A stretch of 64,000 nt of DNA from Schizosaccharomyces osmophilus. Its lineage: Eukaryota; Ascomycota; Schizosaccharomycetes; Schizosaccharomycetales; Schizosaccharomycetaceae. This document shows positions 52,860 through 62,996 of this stretch, piece after piece (the stretch's first letter is position 1; every line of letters starts with the position of its first letter). The position numbers and the translations under genes were made by a program. The stretch lies in contig NC_079240.1 of the NCBI RefSeq assembly GCF_027921745.1, forward strand, positions 2,101,001 through 2,165,000, given 5' to 3'. The notes beneath the pieces were generated by a model, which did not search any database, had not been told where the DNA came from, and saw only the letters and a list, made by a program, of their open reading frames with translations.

Positions 52860-55445
52860 TCAACGTTGTAAGGCCTCCAGGTCTCCGTCAGTAAAATAAT
52901 CTGTTCTATGCCCGCCACTTGGAACTATAGATGGCGACATAATCAAAGGAGTTATTGATTGCGCAGCTGAACCTAACGCTGCGGATAAAGGTGTAGCTGG
53001 TACCCTCATAATTGGCGACAACGCTGTCATTGCTGCGACCGAAGCAGAATCTGCTCCATGGTTAGAGTGATGCGAAGAAGATGATATTAATATTGTCAAG
53101 TCCTTCGTAGATCTGGTAACAGCGGAAAGACCAGAAATGATATTCTTCTGAAACGTATACTCGCTAGACACTGTTTTAGCTAAATTGGCGACAGCTATAA
53201 TTGATTTCACGAACATCTGTGTATCGTCTAACAGCCTTTGCCATTCATTTTCATCACTCGAACTTTCTTGATATGCTTTGGAGTGACCTTTAAGCTTTCT
53301 TGTAACTTCACTTGCAGAATTTGACAGCATCGCAAGCTCTTTCAATTTAGCAACGGTGTTGGATCCAAGATTTTCATTAGAAACATCCGAAGGTAAAGTG
53401 TTTTTTTCTATGGATTCAACCAGTAGACACAAAACCGATGTAGCACTGCTGGTTGCTAGTTCAATCTGTTCCTGGAGTTGTTTCGCAAAATCGGATTTCA
53501 GTGCCGTGGTCGGCTTTTCTAAATTAAACCGACTACTGGTTGCAGACATGGGAGGATTGTTTCTAGCAGGATTTGTAGGAGACTGCTTGAGAGGGTCTTG
53601 AGCTCCTAAACAAAGCTGCTGATAAGAATTTTGAAGCTCTTTGGTAGCACCAAATAGTACCAACAAAAATAACCTTGTATATCGTAAATCTGAAAAATTT
53701 ACAAATTCGCTGGAAAACTTTTTGGTAACGTCAATCAATTTGCGAAAAGATCCAATACAAGCAAGACAAGTGTGTATAACCGGACTAGCATTATATATCC
53801 CATCATTCATGAAAGTAATCTCTTCGAAACTTCGAATCAATCGTTTGATGTGCGTGTTTGTGGTAAAACTAACATGGCGCATGGTGTCAAGAATTATCGG
53901 GCTATTACAGAAAAGTAGTTGTTGACGAATGCTTTGTTGAACTTGGGACAGGGCAAAAAGAATGCCACGACAAGATTCCAAAACTTTTTCTGAATAGGAT
54001 GGTCGAGTAATAGGTTCTCGAGCAAGAGCCCTTGTGCTAAAATAGGCATTCACATTTTCGGTGCCCTCCTGAAATTCTTCTTTCTTGAGACGATTTACTC
54101 CTGGCAAATGTGAATCATGGGATAAGTTTCTAGTAAGTGGATGGTCAGTCATATTTCGATGTTCTTTCAATCCCTCGACTCTATGCAATACTGAAGAAGG
54201 CATTCTAGCATTGTACAGTTCATCATTAATACTATTACTGCGAATGCGTTCTGTTGTTTTTCTCTCCGGAGAGCTAGTCGGTGTTGATTGACCAAGTGGG
54301 GCTGACTGGTGAGGAATGCTTTTCAGGGTAGGAGTAGAGCTACCAAACTCATTAGGGGATTCAATAGTAGGGGTTTTTTGTCCAGATCCATCTGTGAAAT
54401 TAGAATTATGAGGGGAATGTGGGATATGGTCATTTAGCATAGGAACCGGTTTACTGAGGGACGACGAACTTAGTCCTGTTGCAAGAGAAACAGAGCGTTT
54501 GGGCCGAGCTTGTATTTTGCTTCCTTCTAGCCTGTTATTTAAAAATGGTGACATGGGTGACACGTTCTGTTCATTTCCAATAGTAGAAAGAAGTTCATTG
54601 TTGCTAGAATAGATAGATTGAGGTACGTACTGATCTTTAGGACTAAGCCTAGAATTGGAAATTGCTTTTGGAAAATTGTTGGAAGAATTGAAAAAAGATT
54701 CAGAAGTCAAATAATGAGACGAATGGGATGAATGGCGAGGGTCAGCGGTAACAGTAGTCAATGAACGAGTCATAGGGGCAGAAGATGGTACGGGGATATC
54801 CGTATCATCAGCATAGTAATGATTAGAAACTAAATTGGGGGAAGATTTGTTGTATGGATGACTTCGTAATAAAGATTCATTTCTAAGGAGGTAACCTTTT
54901 ATATTTGCAATAAACATGGGCATGTCATGTTCCTGAAGCTCATTGTTAACGATGTGTGGAGGAGGATAGATGATATGGTTACTTTCCAGTTTCAAGATTT
55001 CCAAATTTGGCATATAAGAAAAATACGAGGGTAATTCTATCAACCGATTTTTAGAAATTGATAGCACTCTTATATTCATCAGATGGCCAAATGATTGAGG
55101 GAGCTCTCGAATTTTGTTTCTAGATATATCCAGGATTTCGAGAGATTCAAGTCGGCAAAGCACCTCTGGAAATTCACGAAACGCATTCGATCGTATATTT
55201 AAGTAACGTAACCTTGTGAAGTTGAGTATCTCTGGACCGATGGTTCGCAGTAAATTGTGGCCTAGTGCAAGACGAGAAATCCGATTTTGTATCCTTTCTA
55301 ACTGTGCATACGGCACTTCTCGTAGATTTAGATGTGACAAATCCAAAGTCAAAGCATTTTCAGGGCCTGCTTCTTCAGCTTCCAGTATGATTTTATCTAT
55401 CTCCACATTGACCATTGAAAAAGATCTTTCGTTTTGGCTGGACAT
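52860..55445 (-). CDS. sog2: Leucine-rich repeat protein Sog2 (RAM/MOR pathway)
   Basis: Sog2 acts in the MOR (RAM) network that activates the NDR kinase Orb6 for cell polarity and wall growth. The 861-residue single exon has an LRR block at about residues 30-170 (LTLDLSHLNLREVP, LRYLNIRSNAFREFP, LEILDISRNKIRELP, NLEILKLESNHI). A long Ser/Pro/Asn-rich disordered middle (about 200-430) carries several SP/TP sites. The C-terminal Sog2 domain begins near 470 with LESCRGILFALSQVQQ-type helices and ends GADSASVAAM... . Single clean ATG at 55445. Confidence 0.9.
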   Translation of the reverse strand: MSSQNERSFSMVNVEIDKIILEAEEAGPENALTLDLSHLNLREVPYAQLERIQNRISRLALGHNLLRTIGPEILNFTRLRYLNIRSNAFREFPEVLCRLESLEILDISRNKIRELPQSFGHLMNIRVLSISKNRLIELPSYFSYMPNLEILKLESNHIIYPPPHIVNNELQEHDMPMFIANIKGYLLRNESLLRSHPYNKSSPNLVSNHYYADDTDIPVPSSAPMTRSLTTVTADPRHSSHSSHYLTSESFFNSSNNFPKAISNSRLSPKDQYVPQSIYSSNNELLSTIGNEQNVSPMSPFLNNRLEGSKIQARPKRSVSLATGLSSSSLSKPVPMLNDHIPHSPHNSNFTDGSGQKTPTIESPNEFGSSTPTLKSIPHQSAPLGQSTPTSSPERKTTERIRSNSINDELYNARMPSSVLHRVEGLKEHRNMTDHPLTRNLSHDSHLPGVNRLKKEEFQEGTENVNAYFSTRALAREPITRPSYSEKVLESCRGILFALSQVQQSIRQQLLFCNSPIILDTMRHVSFTTNTHIKRLIRSFEEITFMNDGIYNASPVIHTCLACIGSFRKLIDVTKKFSSEFVNFSDLRYTRLFLLVLFGATKELQNSYQQLCLGAQDPLKQSPTNPARNNPPMSATSSRFNLEKPTTALKSDFAKQLQEQIELATSSATSVLCLLVESIEKNTLPSDVSNENLGSNTVAKLKELAMLSNSASEVTRKLKGHSKAYQESSSDENEWQRLLDDTQMFVKSIIAVANLAKTVSSEYTFQKNIISGLSAVTRSTKDLTILISSSSHHSNHGADSASVAAMTALSPIMRVPATPLSAALGSAAQSITPLIMSPSIVPSGGHRTDYFTDGDLEALQR

Positions 55446-56546
55446 TCCAAACGAGCCACTATATAAAAGCTAAAATTACCCTTCTCAGGTAACTGTTTAA
55501 TCAACAACAGTGTTGCAGAGCAAAAATAGAGCGAGCAATTGCACTTTGAACAAGAAAGAAGATGTCAAAGATCACAACATCGAATGAACCCCGAAAAGGA
55601 AGGATACCGACAGATCCGACTGAAAAAAACACAACATACACACGCAAAAATAAACTGTTTAAATAGGAAACCCTTCCTTTTTAATCCTTGGCATGAATAC
55701 AGAGAGTAAGGTGAATAGCAGAAAGCAGCAGGTTTAGGGAGTTGGAACGTTTTGTTTAAAGCAATTCTATATTGTACTATTCCAGAAACACTCCGAGCGT
55801 ATATTATTACAAGGAGGGTATAAATAAAAATTGTTACTTGAACCGACATTACATCGTATGGAAATAAAAAATTTTTAATGAAGACTAGAAAATGAAAGGA
55901 AATGGATTCGAGGATGTTTGTATTAAGGTTCCCCCATTTCAATAAATGTTTGCCAACTTTTTTTTTCGCGAACAGCAAGTCTAAGGATCCATATTAGTCA
56001 AGCAAGATAAATGCTGATGATGACACATTGCATCGGCCTATTACGGTTTTCTTTCTTTCTAAACAAGTGAGAAGCAGAAAAAAGCGCACTAGAAAGCCAT
56101 TTCACTACTTTGAGTTCGATTCTCCATTCTATTATGCTTTTAGATCGCTTTTCTTGTTGCAGCGAAAAAAATTCTTCATCCAAATTATGATACAATGCAA
56201 ACAAGGGTGTAATATTCTTCAGATGTTACTTTGTTTCGGAAAACATGCCAAAACACAAGTAATTTCGTTTTCTATTTTACTTTTTTATTGCTTCTTTCTG
56301 GAAAAAAAGACCAATTTCAAAGATAAAGTTCATTCTTCAATGATTTTATCATCATTCGTAGTACTTATTATAACTTTATATAAGCCTAAAGAGGGATGAT
56401 GGCAAGAAGGAACAACCCGTTTTCAACGACAGTTCGTTCATCTTCTTATATTATAAACCCGATTATCGCTTGGTCTTTCTGGATTAAACAGAGCAATAGT
56501 TCTTTCTATTGTTTAGTGGGTGTTTGTTGTGCTTGAAAACGTAGAA
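55446..56546. promoter_or_regulatory. Divergent region between sog2 and rhp14
   Basis: 1.1 kb, non-coding. Frames at 55565-56399 are Phe/Lys-rich artefacts of AT-rich DNA. A presumed synteny junction lies here. Confidence 0.45.
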
Positions 56547-57416
56547 ATGGAGCAAACGGAAGGCGCGCCATCAAATACGACGATTCAAGAACAGCGCCAA
56601 GAAATTGAGCGATTGAAACAGTTGACTGGTGCCGAAGAGGTCAAGGTTGAAGGCTCATTAGCAAATAAACGAAAGCGTGGTCAGCTCGACAACTCTGAAA
56701 TTACCAAAGACTATATTGAATATGATTTTTCCAAAATAGAAGACACCAAGGGTGGTTACCTAGTGGAAGAAAACAGACAAGCAACTGACCTTCGTGAAAA
56801 GCCAGCGGAGCGAGAACTTCGTGAACAACAAGAGCGGCAGAAAGCCCTACGCAAAGAACCTTTGAATTTGGATCCGGAAACAGCGCCCAAATGTGAAGAC
56901 TGTGGATCCATTGAGCTCGATTTGCGATACTTGGACGTATTCAAGTGTAAAGTGTGCCATACTTGTCGTGAAAAGATACCAGACAAGTATTCCTTGCTTA
57001 CGAAAACTGAGTGTAAACAAGATTACTTACTGACGGATCCGGAATTAAGAGATGCAGAAGTGTTACCACATCTGTTAAAGGCAAATCCACACCAACAAGG
57101 ATGGTCGAACATGATGCTTTATCTTCGTTTTCAGGTGGAGAAATTTGCTATAAATAAATGGGGGTCTTTAGAAGAGTTGGATCGAGAGTTTGAGCGAAGA
57201 GAAGTTCAAAAACAAGAACAAAAGGAAAAAAAGTTTGAAAAGCAATTACTCGAGCTACGAAAGAAAACAAAGACCAGCAACTATAGTAGAATGAGCATAC
57301 GTGAAAAGAAAAAGCATAAACATTCATACGACGAAGCCTTTGAAAGACCCGATCAGCCAGGGATTATTGTTCAGCGATGTGAATGCGGCCTTGAAATAGA
57401 ACAGCTGGAAATTTGA
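56547..57416 (+). CDS. rhp14: XPA/Rad14-family DNA repair protein Rhp14
   Basis: Rhp14 is the damage-verification scaffold of nucleotide excision repair. The ATG at 56547 gives 289 residues; upstream the frame continues only with non-ATG codons. The C4 zinc finger is intact: CEDCGSIELD then CKVCHTCRE (residues about 119-140). The DNA-binding domain follows (LLTKTECKQDYLLTDPELRD, HLLKANPHQQGWSNMMLYLR), then a basic helical region and a C-terminal segment with RCECGLEIEQLEI that contacts TFIIH in homologues. A basic NLS (NKRKRGQ) lies near residue 42. Confidence 0.94.
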   Translation: MEQTEGAPSNTTIQEQRQEIERLKQLTGAEEVKVEGSLANKRKRGQLDNSEITKDYIEYDFSKIEDTKGGYLVEENRQATDLREKPAERELREQQERQKALRKEPLNLDPETAPKCEDCGSIELDLRYLDVFKCKVCHTCREKIPDKYSLLTKTECKQDYLLTDPELRDAEVLPHLLKANPHQQGWSNMMLYLRFQVEKFAINKWGSLEELDREFERREVQKQEQKEKKFEKQLLELRKKTKTSNYSRMSIREKKKHKHSYDEAFERPDQPGIIVQRCECGLEIEQLEI

Positions 57417-57433
57417 TTGAATGTTCCTTTACA

Positions 57434-57685
57434 ATGATAATAGCAATTAAGAAAATCGGAAACGGTTATGGCAGGAATGGAATTGGAGAACAATCATTTA
57501 TTTATTTTTTGGATGAAATTGCTTATAATGAATTAGACCCTGATAATACCAAGATAGATGTTTCAATTGGCATGAGAAATTCGATCCTACTGATCAGTCA
57601 CGTTGGATCTCGTCAAAAACTGAAGGGACTGCTTACCTCATGGATTTGTAATTTGCATATTTTCCAAGATGGGCTTGGATACTAA
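57434..57685 (+). CDS. Possible small gene just after rhp14, 83 residues
   Basis: An ATG frame begins 18 bp after the rhp14 stop and encodes 83 residues with balanced composition (DEIAYNELDPDNTKIDVSIG, ISHVGSRQKLKGLL). I know no matching family. Its position inside the rhp14 3' UTR makes independent expression doubtful; it could also be a chance frame. Confidence 0.2.
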   Translation: MIIAIKKIGNGYGRNGIGEQSFIYFLDEIAYNELDPDNTKIDVSIGMRNSILLISHVGSRQKLKGLLTSWICNLHIFQDGLGY

Positions 57686-58413
57686 TAACCTACCAAGTAA
57701 TAGTGTCAAGATGGAAAGACGACGAGTAGTCAAATAGTCATAGCAAGATAAAGAAAGCGTTTTCCCAAGATTATGTTTAAAAAATTATTTATTTTCATGT
57801 ATGAGTTCAAAGCCAGGTTTACAACTTCATTCACAGTTTGAATGCGCGTTAATGAACCCATACCAGTCATTCTTGACCAAACCTGGCATTTTGTTCTTTC
57901 ACATGTAAGCTAAAGGATGATCCATCGATGCTCTCATGTCTATTGCAAATAGAGAGATGGAGTCTAAATCAACTGCATCCGGAAAACCTCACTAACCTTT
58001 GAACTTCTCGTTTCTCTCACGGGAAGATGTCACATACCTATCTTGTTTCTCTTAGTAATTTATATTTGAAAAATTTTTTTATTCTCTTTCATTTTTCTTC
58101 GTCTCCTTTGTAGACGAACATTTCTTTTTCCTCTTATATGCCAAAGAATACAATTCACTTCGTCACCTAAACATACAATCCTTGACAGACAAGTTGTCCG
58201 CATCGAGAGAAAACGACAGCAGCTTAGTTGACTCAGGAATTGGGTCAGGAAATTTCACGAATCTTTTCTCCTGTAAATAACTAGATGTGTTTTTAGAATC
58301 TATGAAAAGTGCTGAACATCACGCGTAAGAATCCAAACGCGTTGACGCTAAAAAGCAACTTCAATTGACTCATATTCTACTTAATATTGTAAATAATTTA
58401 AGAACTATCCAAT
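57686..58413. promoter_or_regulatory. wpl1 upstream region
   Basis: Non-coding 5' flank of wpl1 apart from rhp14 3' sequence. Two MluI boxes lie close to the start codon. Confidence 0.45.
58321..58342 (+). promoter_or_regulatory. Twin MCB elements (ACGCGT) before wpl1
   Basis: ACGCGT occurs at 58321-58326 and 58337-58342, within 95 bp of the wpl1 start codon. This is the MBF (Res1/Res2-Cdc10) site, spaced 10 bp apart, as in G1/S genes. Confidence 0.7.
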
Positions 58414-60298
58414 ATGGGAAAGAGGAAATCAAGTACCAATGCTCAAGATGGATTACAAAGAAGTTATTCGGAATCCAAAGTTTGGGACTTTTTAGACGCA
58501 ACCGTGGATCGACATTTTAAAGAACAACGGCCATCAATGGATGCTAAAGTTACTAAACAATTGCACAAAAGAAAGAAAGAAAATGGAGGATTTTCTCGCA
58601 GAAATGACAATCCAGAAACCAAATATATCTCCGGACCAGATTTACAAAAGGCAGCACAGGTCTCACAGTACCCTAAATCATCAAATGGACCAAATAGATC
58701 CCACAGCCTGACTACTGGAATGGATTCTGGCAGTTCTACTATGAGTGTTACTTATCGAGAGCAACGTTCGTATGTCGCCGAAACCAATAATACGGGAGAT
58801 GAAAATGGTATACTCTCAGTAGAATACCATAGCGAGGCTACGGATGTAGACGAATCTGAGGATGAAAACACTCAAATGAAAAGCATCCATGAGCTTCGGT
58901 TCGCAGGTGAAAAACAAAGAAATATGGATGAAATAGAATACCTGATAGATGGGATATCTTCGAAAACCAACTCTGCAAACTCAAGATACAATAGTTTTTT
59001 GGAAATATGTGAAAAAATATACGAACGTATGTTCCGAATTTGTTTGAAATCGTCGCAGGATTTCCAGCAGCGCATTTTTTCGGAAGTTTTACCAGAAGAC
59101 AAGCTACAGATAATTTTACAGACATATATCTTTTCCTCCATGGCAGACGAAAATGACTTTTCCCAGTCTCTCTTGGAAAACTGCTCTGACGGCATTTACG
59201 AACTATTCTATTCAGCCATAACTGAACGCGATCAACGACCAATACAATCTTTAATTGGAGCTTACTCCAAAACCATTCAATCATCATTTTGGGAACTATT
59301 CAACCATCCATCTCCACTGACAAAAGAATACAGTAATGAGACTTTATTGTCCTATAATTTACTATCATTGGCCGGTATTGCATTGATGAAAGCTTATGAT
59401 GGTCCTTTAGGCAGTCATGATCTCTTTTTCAAATTAATGAAGCTAGAAGTGGAACATGCCGTACCGTTTCTCTTGAAAAATGGAGCCCAGCAAACGTTTC
59501 TTCTATTTTCTCTCACGAGTACTCTTGATAAAGTGGAGACTTGTACCTGGGACGATGATGTTTTAAATAAAATTTATGATCTGTTGTCCTTTCTTCTAAA
59601 ATCTATACTCAAGGACAATGAGAAATTGAAAAGTATGGAATCAGGTGATTCAATTTGTTTTCTAATGATTGCTTCCTGCGAAAAACTGCTTCGGACCTTG
59701 ATCCGTTCTGTCAATTCAGACAGTCCTTCAGTTTCCACATTTTGTAATTCTGGGCTTCCAAAACAACTCTTTGAGGTATTGAATAACCAAGCATTCGTTA
59801 AGAACAAGTCCAATGTGGAACTTCTTATGATGAGTTTAGGCCTTCTGCTAGAAATCAGTGAAGAATCTGAAGCGTTTGTCAGGAGTCTTCCAAATATCCA
59901 AGGTAATACACATTAATGAGTACTTCATTTATTAACTTTCAAATTAGTGAGTACATCTCAAACTATGTTAGACGTCTTGCTTCAGTTTTATAAAGATCAG
60001 GTAAGCTAACAGTTGGCGAATGCTAAATGACCATGAATTCTAATTTTATTTCTTACAGAAATCAAAAGTTGAATTAAGTGGTTATGCTGCTATGCTTTTA
60101 ATTCATTGTATCGTTGCTGATTCACGGGCATTCGAACAAATCTTACCCATGGCACCTCAGCTAAAAACGACTCTTATTGAATTTAAGAGGTTCCATATAA
60201 GTTTGAAAGAAGAATTAATGTTATTTGGTACACAAGGTCTTGCTATAGTTTCTATAGTTGATGATACGTTAGACTCCCTCGAGAAGACCTTAACGTAA
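58414..60298 (+). CDS. wpl1: Cohesin release factor Wpl1 (Wapl)
   Basis: Wpl1 with Pds5 opens the cohesin ring and removes it from chromosomes. Exons 58414-59902, 59948-60000 and 60059-60298 give 593 residues. The N-terminal 150 residues are polar and disordered, with SP-poor, Lys-rich segments. The Wapl domain starts at about residue 157 with SIHELRFAGEKQRNMDEIEYLIDGI, equivalent to the start of the human WAPL fold, and is helical to the end (EEISEESEAFV-like LEISEESEAF, SGYAAMLLIHCIVAD). The two short 3' exons complete the last helices, which the first exon alone would lack. Placed beside rhb1 as I recall in S. pombe. Confidence 0.88.
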
Positions 60299-60431
60299 CA
60301 GACGTCTAGGATCTCAGACCTAACTTTTACGTGTTTCGCCTTGAGTTTATTCAATTTTGCGCACAACACATATATTTCAGTTTTATTTCTCGAATTTTTT
60401 ATATAATTTCCGATTATCTTTCTGAATTACT

Positions 60432-61104
60432 ATGGCTCCTGTGAAATCAAGAAGAATCGCTGTTCTGGGAAGTCGTTCAGTTGGAAAATCAAGGTAAGTT
60501 ATTGTGATCGATATCTACGTATTTAATTAATGTTAACAAAAAAAAAAAAGCCTTACTGTTCAGTACGTCGAGAACCATTTTGTTGAATCGTACTATCCCA
60601 CTATTGAAAATACGTTCAGCAAAAATATCAAGTACAAGGGCCAAGAATTTGCTACCGAAATAATTGACACCGCTGGACAAGATGAATATAGCATCTTGAA
60701 CTCAAAGCACTCGATTGGAATTCACGGTTATGTCCTTGTCTATAGCATAACTAGCAAGTCTTCCTTTGAAATGGTCAAAATTGTCCGCGACAAAATTCTC
60801 AATCACACGGTATGTTTTCACCATGTTAATTTAATAATTTCAAATAGCTAATTACATTATGAACTAGGGCACAGAATGGGTTCCTATTGTGGTTGTCGGT
60901 AACAAAAGCGATTTGCACATGCAGCGTACTGTTTCCGCTGAAGAAGGCAAGCAATTAGCCAGCGAATGGAAATGTGCTTGGACGGAAGCCTCTGCTCGTC
61001 ATAATGAAAATGTTGCTCGTGCTTTTGAGCTGATAATTAGCGAAATTGAAAAGCAAGCCAACCCCTCTCCACCTGGCGATGGAAAGGGCTGTGTTATTGC
61101 TTAA
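60432..61104 (+). CDS. rhb1: Rheb GTPase Rhb1
   Basis: Rhb1 is the Rheb-type small GTPase that activates TORC1 and is restrained by Tsc1-Tsc2. Exons 60432-60493, 60551-60809 and 60868-61104 give 185 residues, as in S. pombe. G1 GSRSVGKS (13-20) has the Arg at position 15 that distinguishes Rheb from Ras. The effector loop YYPTIENTF, G3 DTAGQDEY, G4 NKSD and G5 EASA are all present. The tail ends CVIA, a farnesylation box. The first intron ends in AAG after a run of about 12 A, without a pyrimidine tract. Confidence 0.96.
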
Positions 61105-61311
61105 AGTTGAACGCAGTTTCTCTTTGATAACGATTCTATACTTAATACCACTAGCATGTTAGTTAACTTTGATGGTACCTATTACTGTCTTAAATTTCAT
61201 TTTTACATATTTTTCCCCTTCCTATCCGTCATATCCATTCTAGAATAGATATTAGAAAAGGAATAGTAAAAGTCGTTCATTTCATTCCTTTTCTCTAGAC
61301 ATGACGGTACC

Positions 61312-62538
61312 CTAAGAATCCTTTCGCAGTCTAAAACTCAAAATATCATTTTTTCCAGCAATAATAGGATCCGATTCTCCCACATTTCCATTGATCCCAA
61401 TTATAGACATGGCCTCGCCTCCCAAAACTATTTGGGCTACTTGCCCAGCTGTAGTTCCTTGCCTTACCAAAACACAATCCTTAAAGATACCATCATTAGG
61501 ATTATTAGCAAAGTTATGAATATTCTTAACAGAATATACTGGGATCAATTCCAGCAATTCAATGGCTCTGGCCAATACGTTACAGACGCCAGTTGATCCA
61601 TGTCGAAACAGGACCATGTCTTGAATGTCTGTGATTTTTGTGCGAAGACTCTCGCTTAAGGGTTTCAACTCGGAATCAGGAAACTCATCTATCGTATCGA
61701 CAAACTCTGAGCCCTCTTCGTACTTTACAAACCCTTGTTTTGCAAGTCTTCTTAAAAACACCTCAGAAACGGCAGAGGCCAAAACGAGTCGCTTTGGATC
61801 TTCTCGTCTTGCGATTTTCGAAATGTTAGCATCGGCGTCAGGATGATCAATCTTGTTTAAAGCAATTACAGTCGGAAATTTGATGTCAACAAAGCGACTG
61901 ACAATACGATCTAAAGTTGCTTCGTCCCAACTTTCTAAAGGAACATTTAAATGTAGAGAATCCAATACTCTGGCTGTAGTTGCCGGGTTGCTTCCGTAAC
62001 CCGAAAACTGATTTTGCAAGGTATGAACCGGATTGGCTTTTGAGGCTATATGACGACGACGAGTATTTGGCCATTTTTCCTTGAGGTTCGTGCCAATCCA
62101 AGCAGTCATTTCGTTGTACAACCATTCTATGTCTACAGAAGGATCATACCCGCGACAAGCCTTACCTTCTGAATCAGTTGTTCCTGATACATCCACGACA
62201 TGTACCAATGCATTTGCATGTCTTAAATCATCCAAAAACTTATTTCCCAATCCTTTTCCGGTGTGTGCTCCAGGAATCAATCCAGCGACATCCAGCAGCT
62301 GAATGGGAATTGCACGTTTTCCCTTTTTACAGCCTCCATAAATAGGTCTACATTGGCCTTCTAATCCAAAACGAGAGCAAGCACAGTCTACTTGAGCATA
62401 TCCAATGGCCCGGTTTGGCTCTATAGTTGTGAAAGGGAAGTTTCCTGTTTTTGCAGTGGCATCAGTCAATGCATTTAACATTGTTGATTTACCACTCGAC
62501 GGTTTACCGACAAAACCAATTAAGATATCTCTTCCCAT
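61312..62538 (-). CDS. YchF-type Obg-family GTPase, archaeal/fungal form
   Basis: A ribosome-associated-type GTPase of the YchF branch. The 408-residue single exon shows G1 GKPSSGKST (11-19), FPFTTIEPN, G3 LLDVAGLIPGAHTGKGLG, G4 NKID and a C-terminal TGS domain. After the G2 region it carries a Cys-rich insertion (VDCACSRFGLEGQCRPIYGGC), which Ola1 proper lacks; archaeal and some fungal homologues have it. The G4 NKID favours GTP over ATP. It is therefore a second YchF-like protein distinct from the Ola1 orthologue. Its biochemical role is not established. Confidence 0.88.
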   Translation of the reverse strand: MGRDILIGFVGKPSSGKSTMLNALTDATAKTGNFPFTTIEPNRAIGYAQVDCACSRFGLEGQCRPIYGGCKKGKRAIPIQLLDVAGLIPGAHTGKGLGNKFLDDLRHANALVHVVDVSGTTDSEGKACRGYDPSVDIEWLYNEMTAWIGTNLKEKWPNTRRRHIASKANPVHTLQNQFSGYGSNPATTARVLDSLHLNVPLESWDEATLDRIVSRFVDIKFPTVIALNKIDHPDADANISKIARREDPKRLVLASAVSEVFLRRLAKQGFVKYEEGSEFVDTIDEFPDSELKPLSESLRTKITDIQDMVLFRHGSTGVCNVLARAIELLELIPVYSVKNIHNFANNPNDGIFKDCVLVRQGTTAGQVAQIVLGGEAMSIIGINGNVGESDPIIAGKNDILSFRLRKDS

Positions 62539-62996
62539 TTTTAAAAAAAGAGTCAGAAAAATATATTCTTACTATTTTTTGAGTTTTCTGAGAATTTATG
62601 GCCCTTGCTCGATTTTCACCCTTAATGCAGTAGTAAAAAGAATATACTCATAGGCCAACTAAAGCACAATATAGTAATATATAATTTGAGCACTTCGAAG
62701 ATTTAAATTATTCTTATTGAAAAAGAAACAATATAATACGTAAAAATTAAATATCGCGAATAACCGCTTCATTTCTATTTCTTGAAAAGACCAAAGGAGA
62801 TCTGATCTTTGTTTTAGCAAGGCTACTAAACCAAAACATGACAAAAGTAAAAACAAATAGTGGGCCATCAAACGCAAATAGAAATTGATAAGATGAGCAG
62901 GTTACGCTTTAAGAAATCCGATCGCCTACTATGTATTTAAATAATAGTAGACGCTACCAAATGCCCATGGTAAATTCAGTCTATAACAATGGTGAT
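62539..62996. other. Spacer between the acyltransferase and GTPase genes
   Basis: Non-coding, AT-rich; a minus frame at 62659-62877 is not convincing. Confidence 0.5.
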
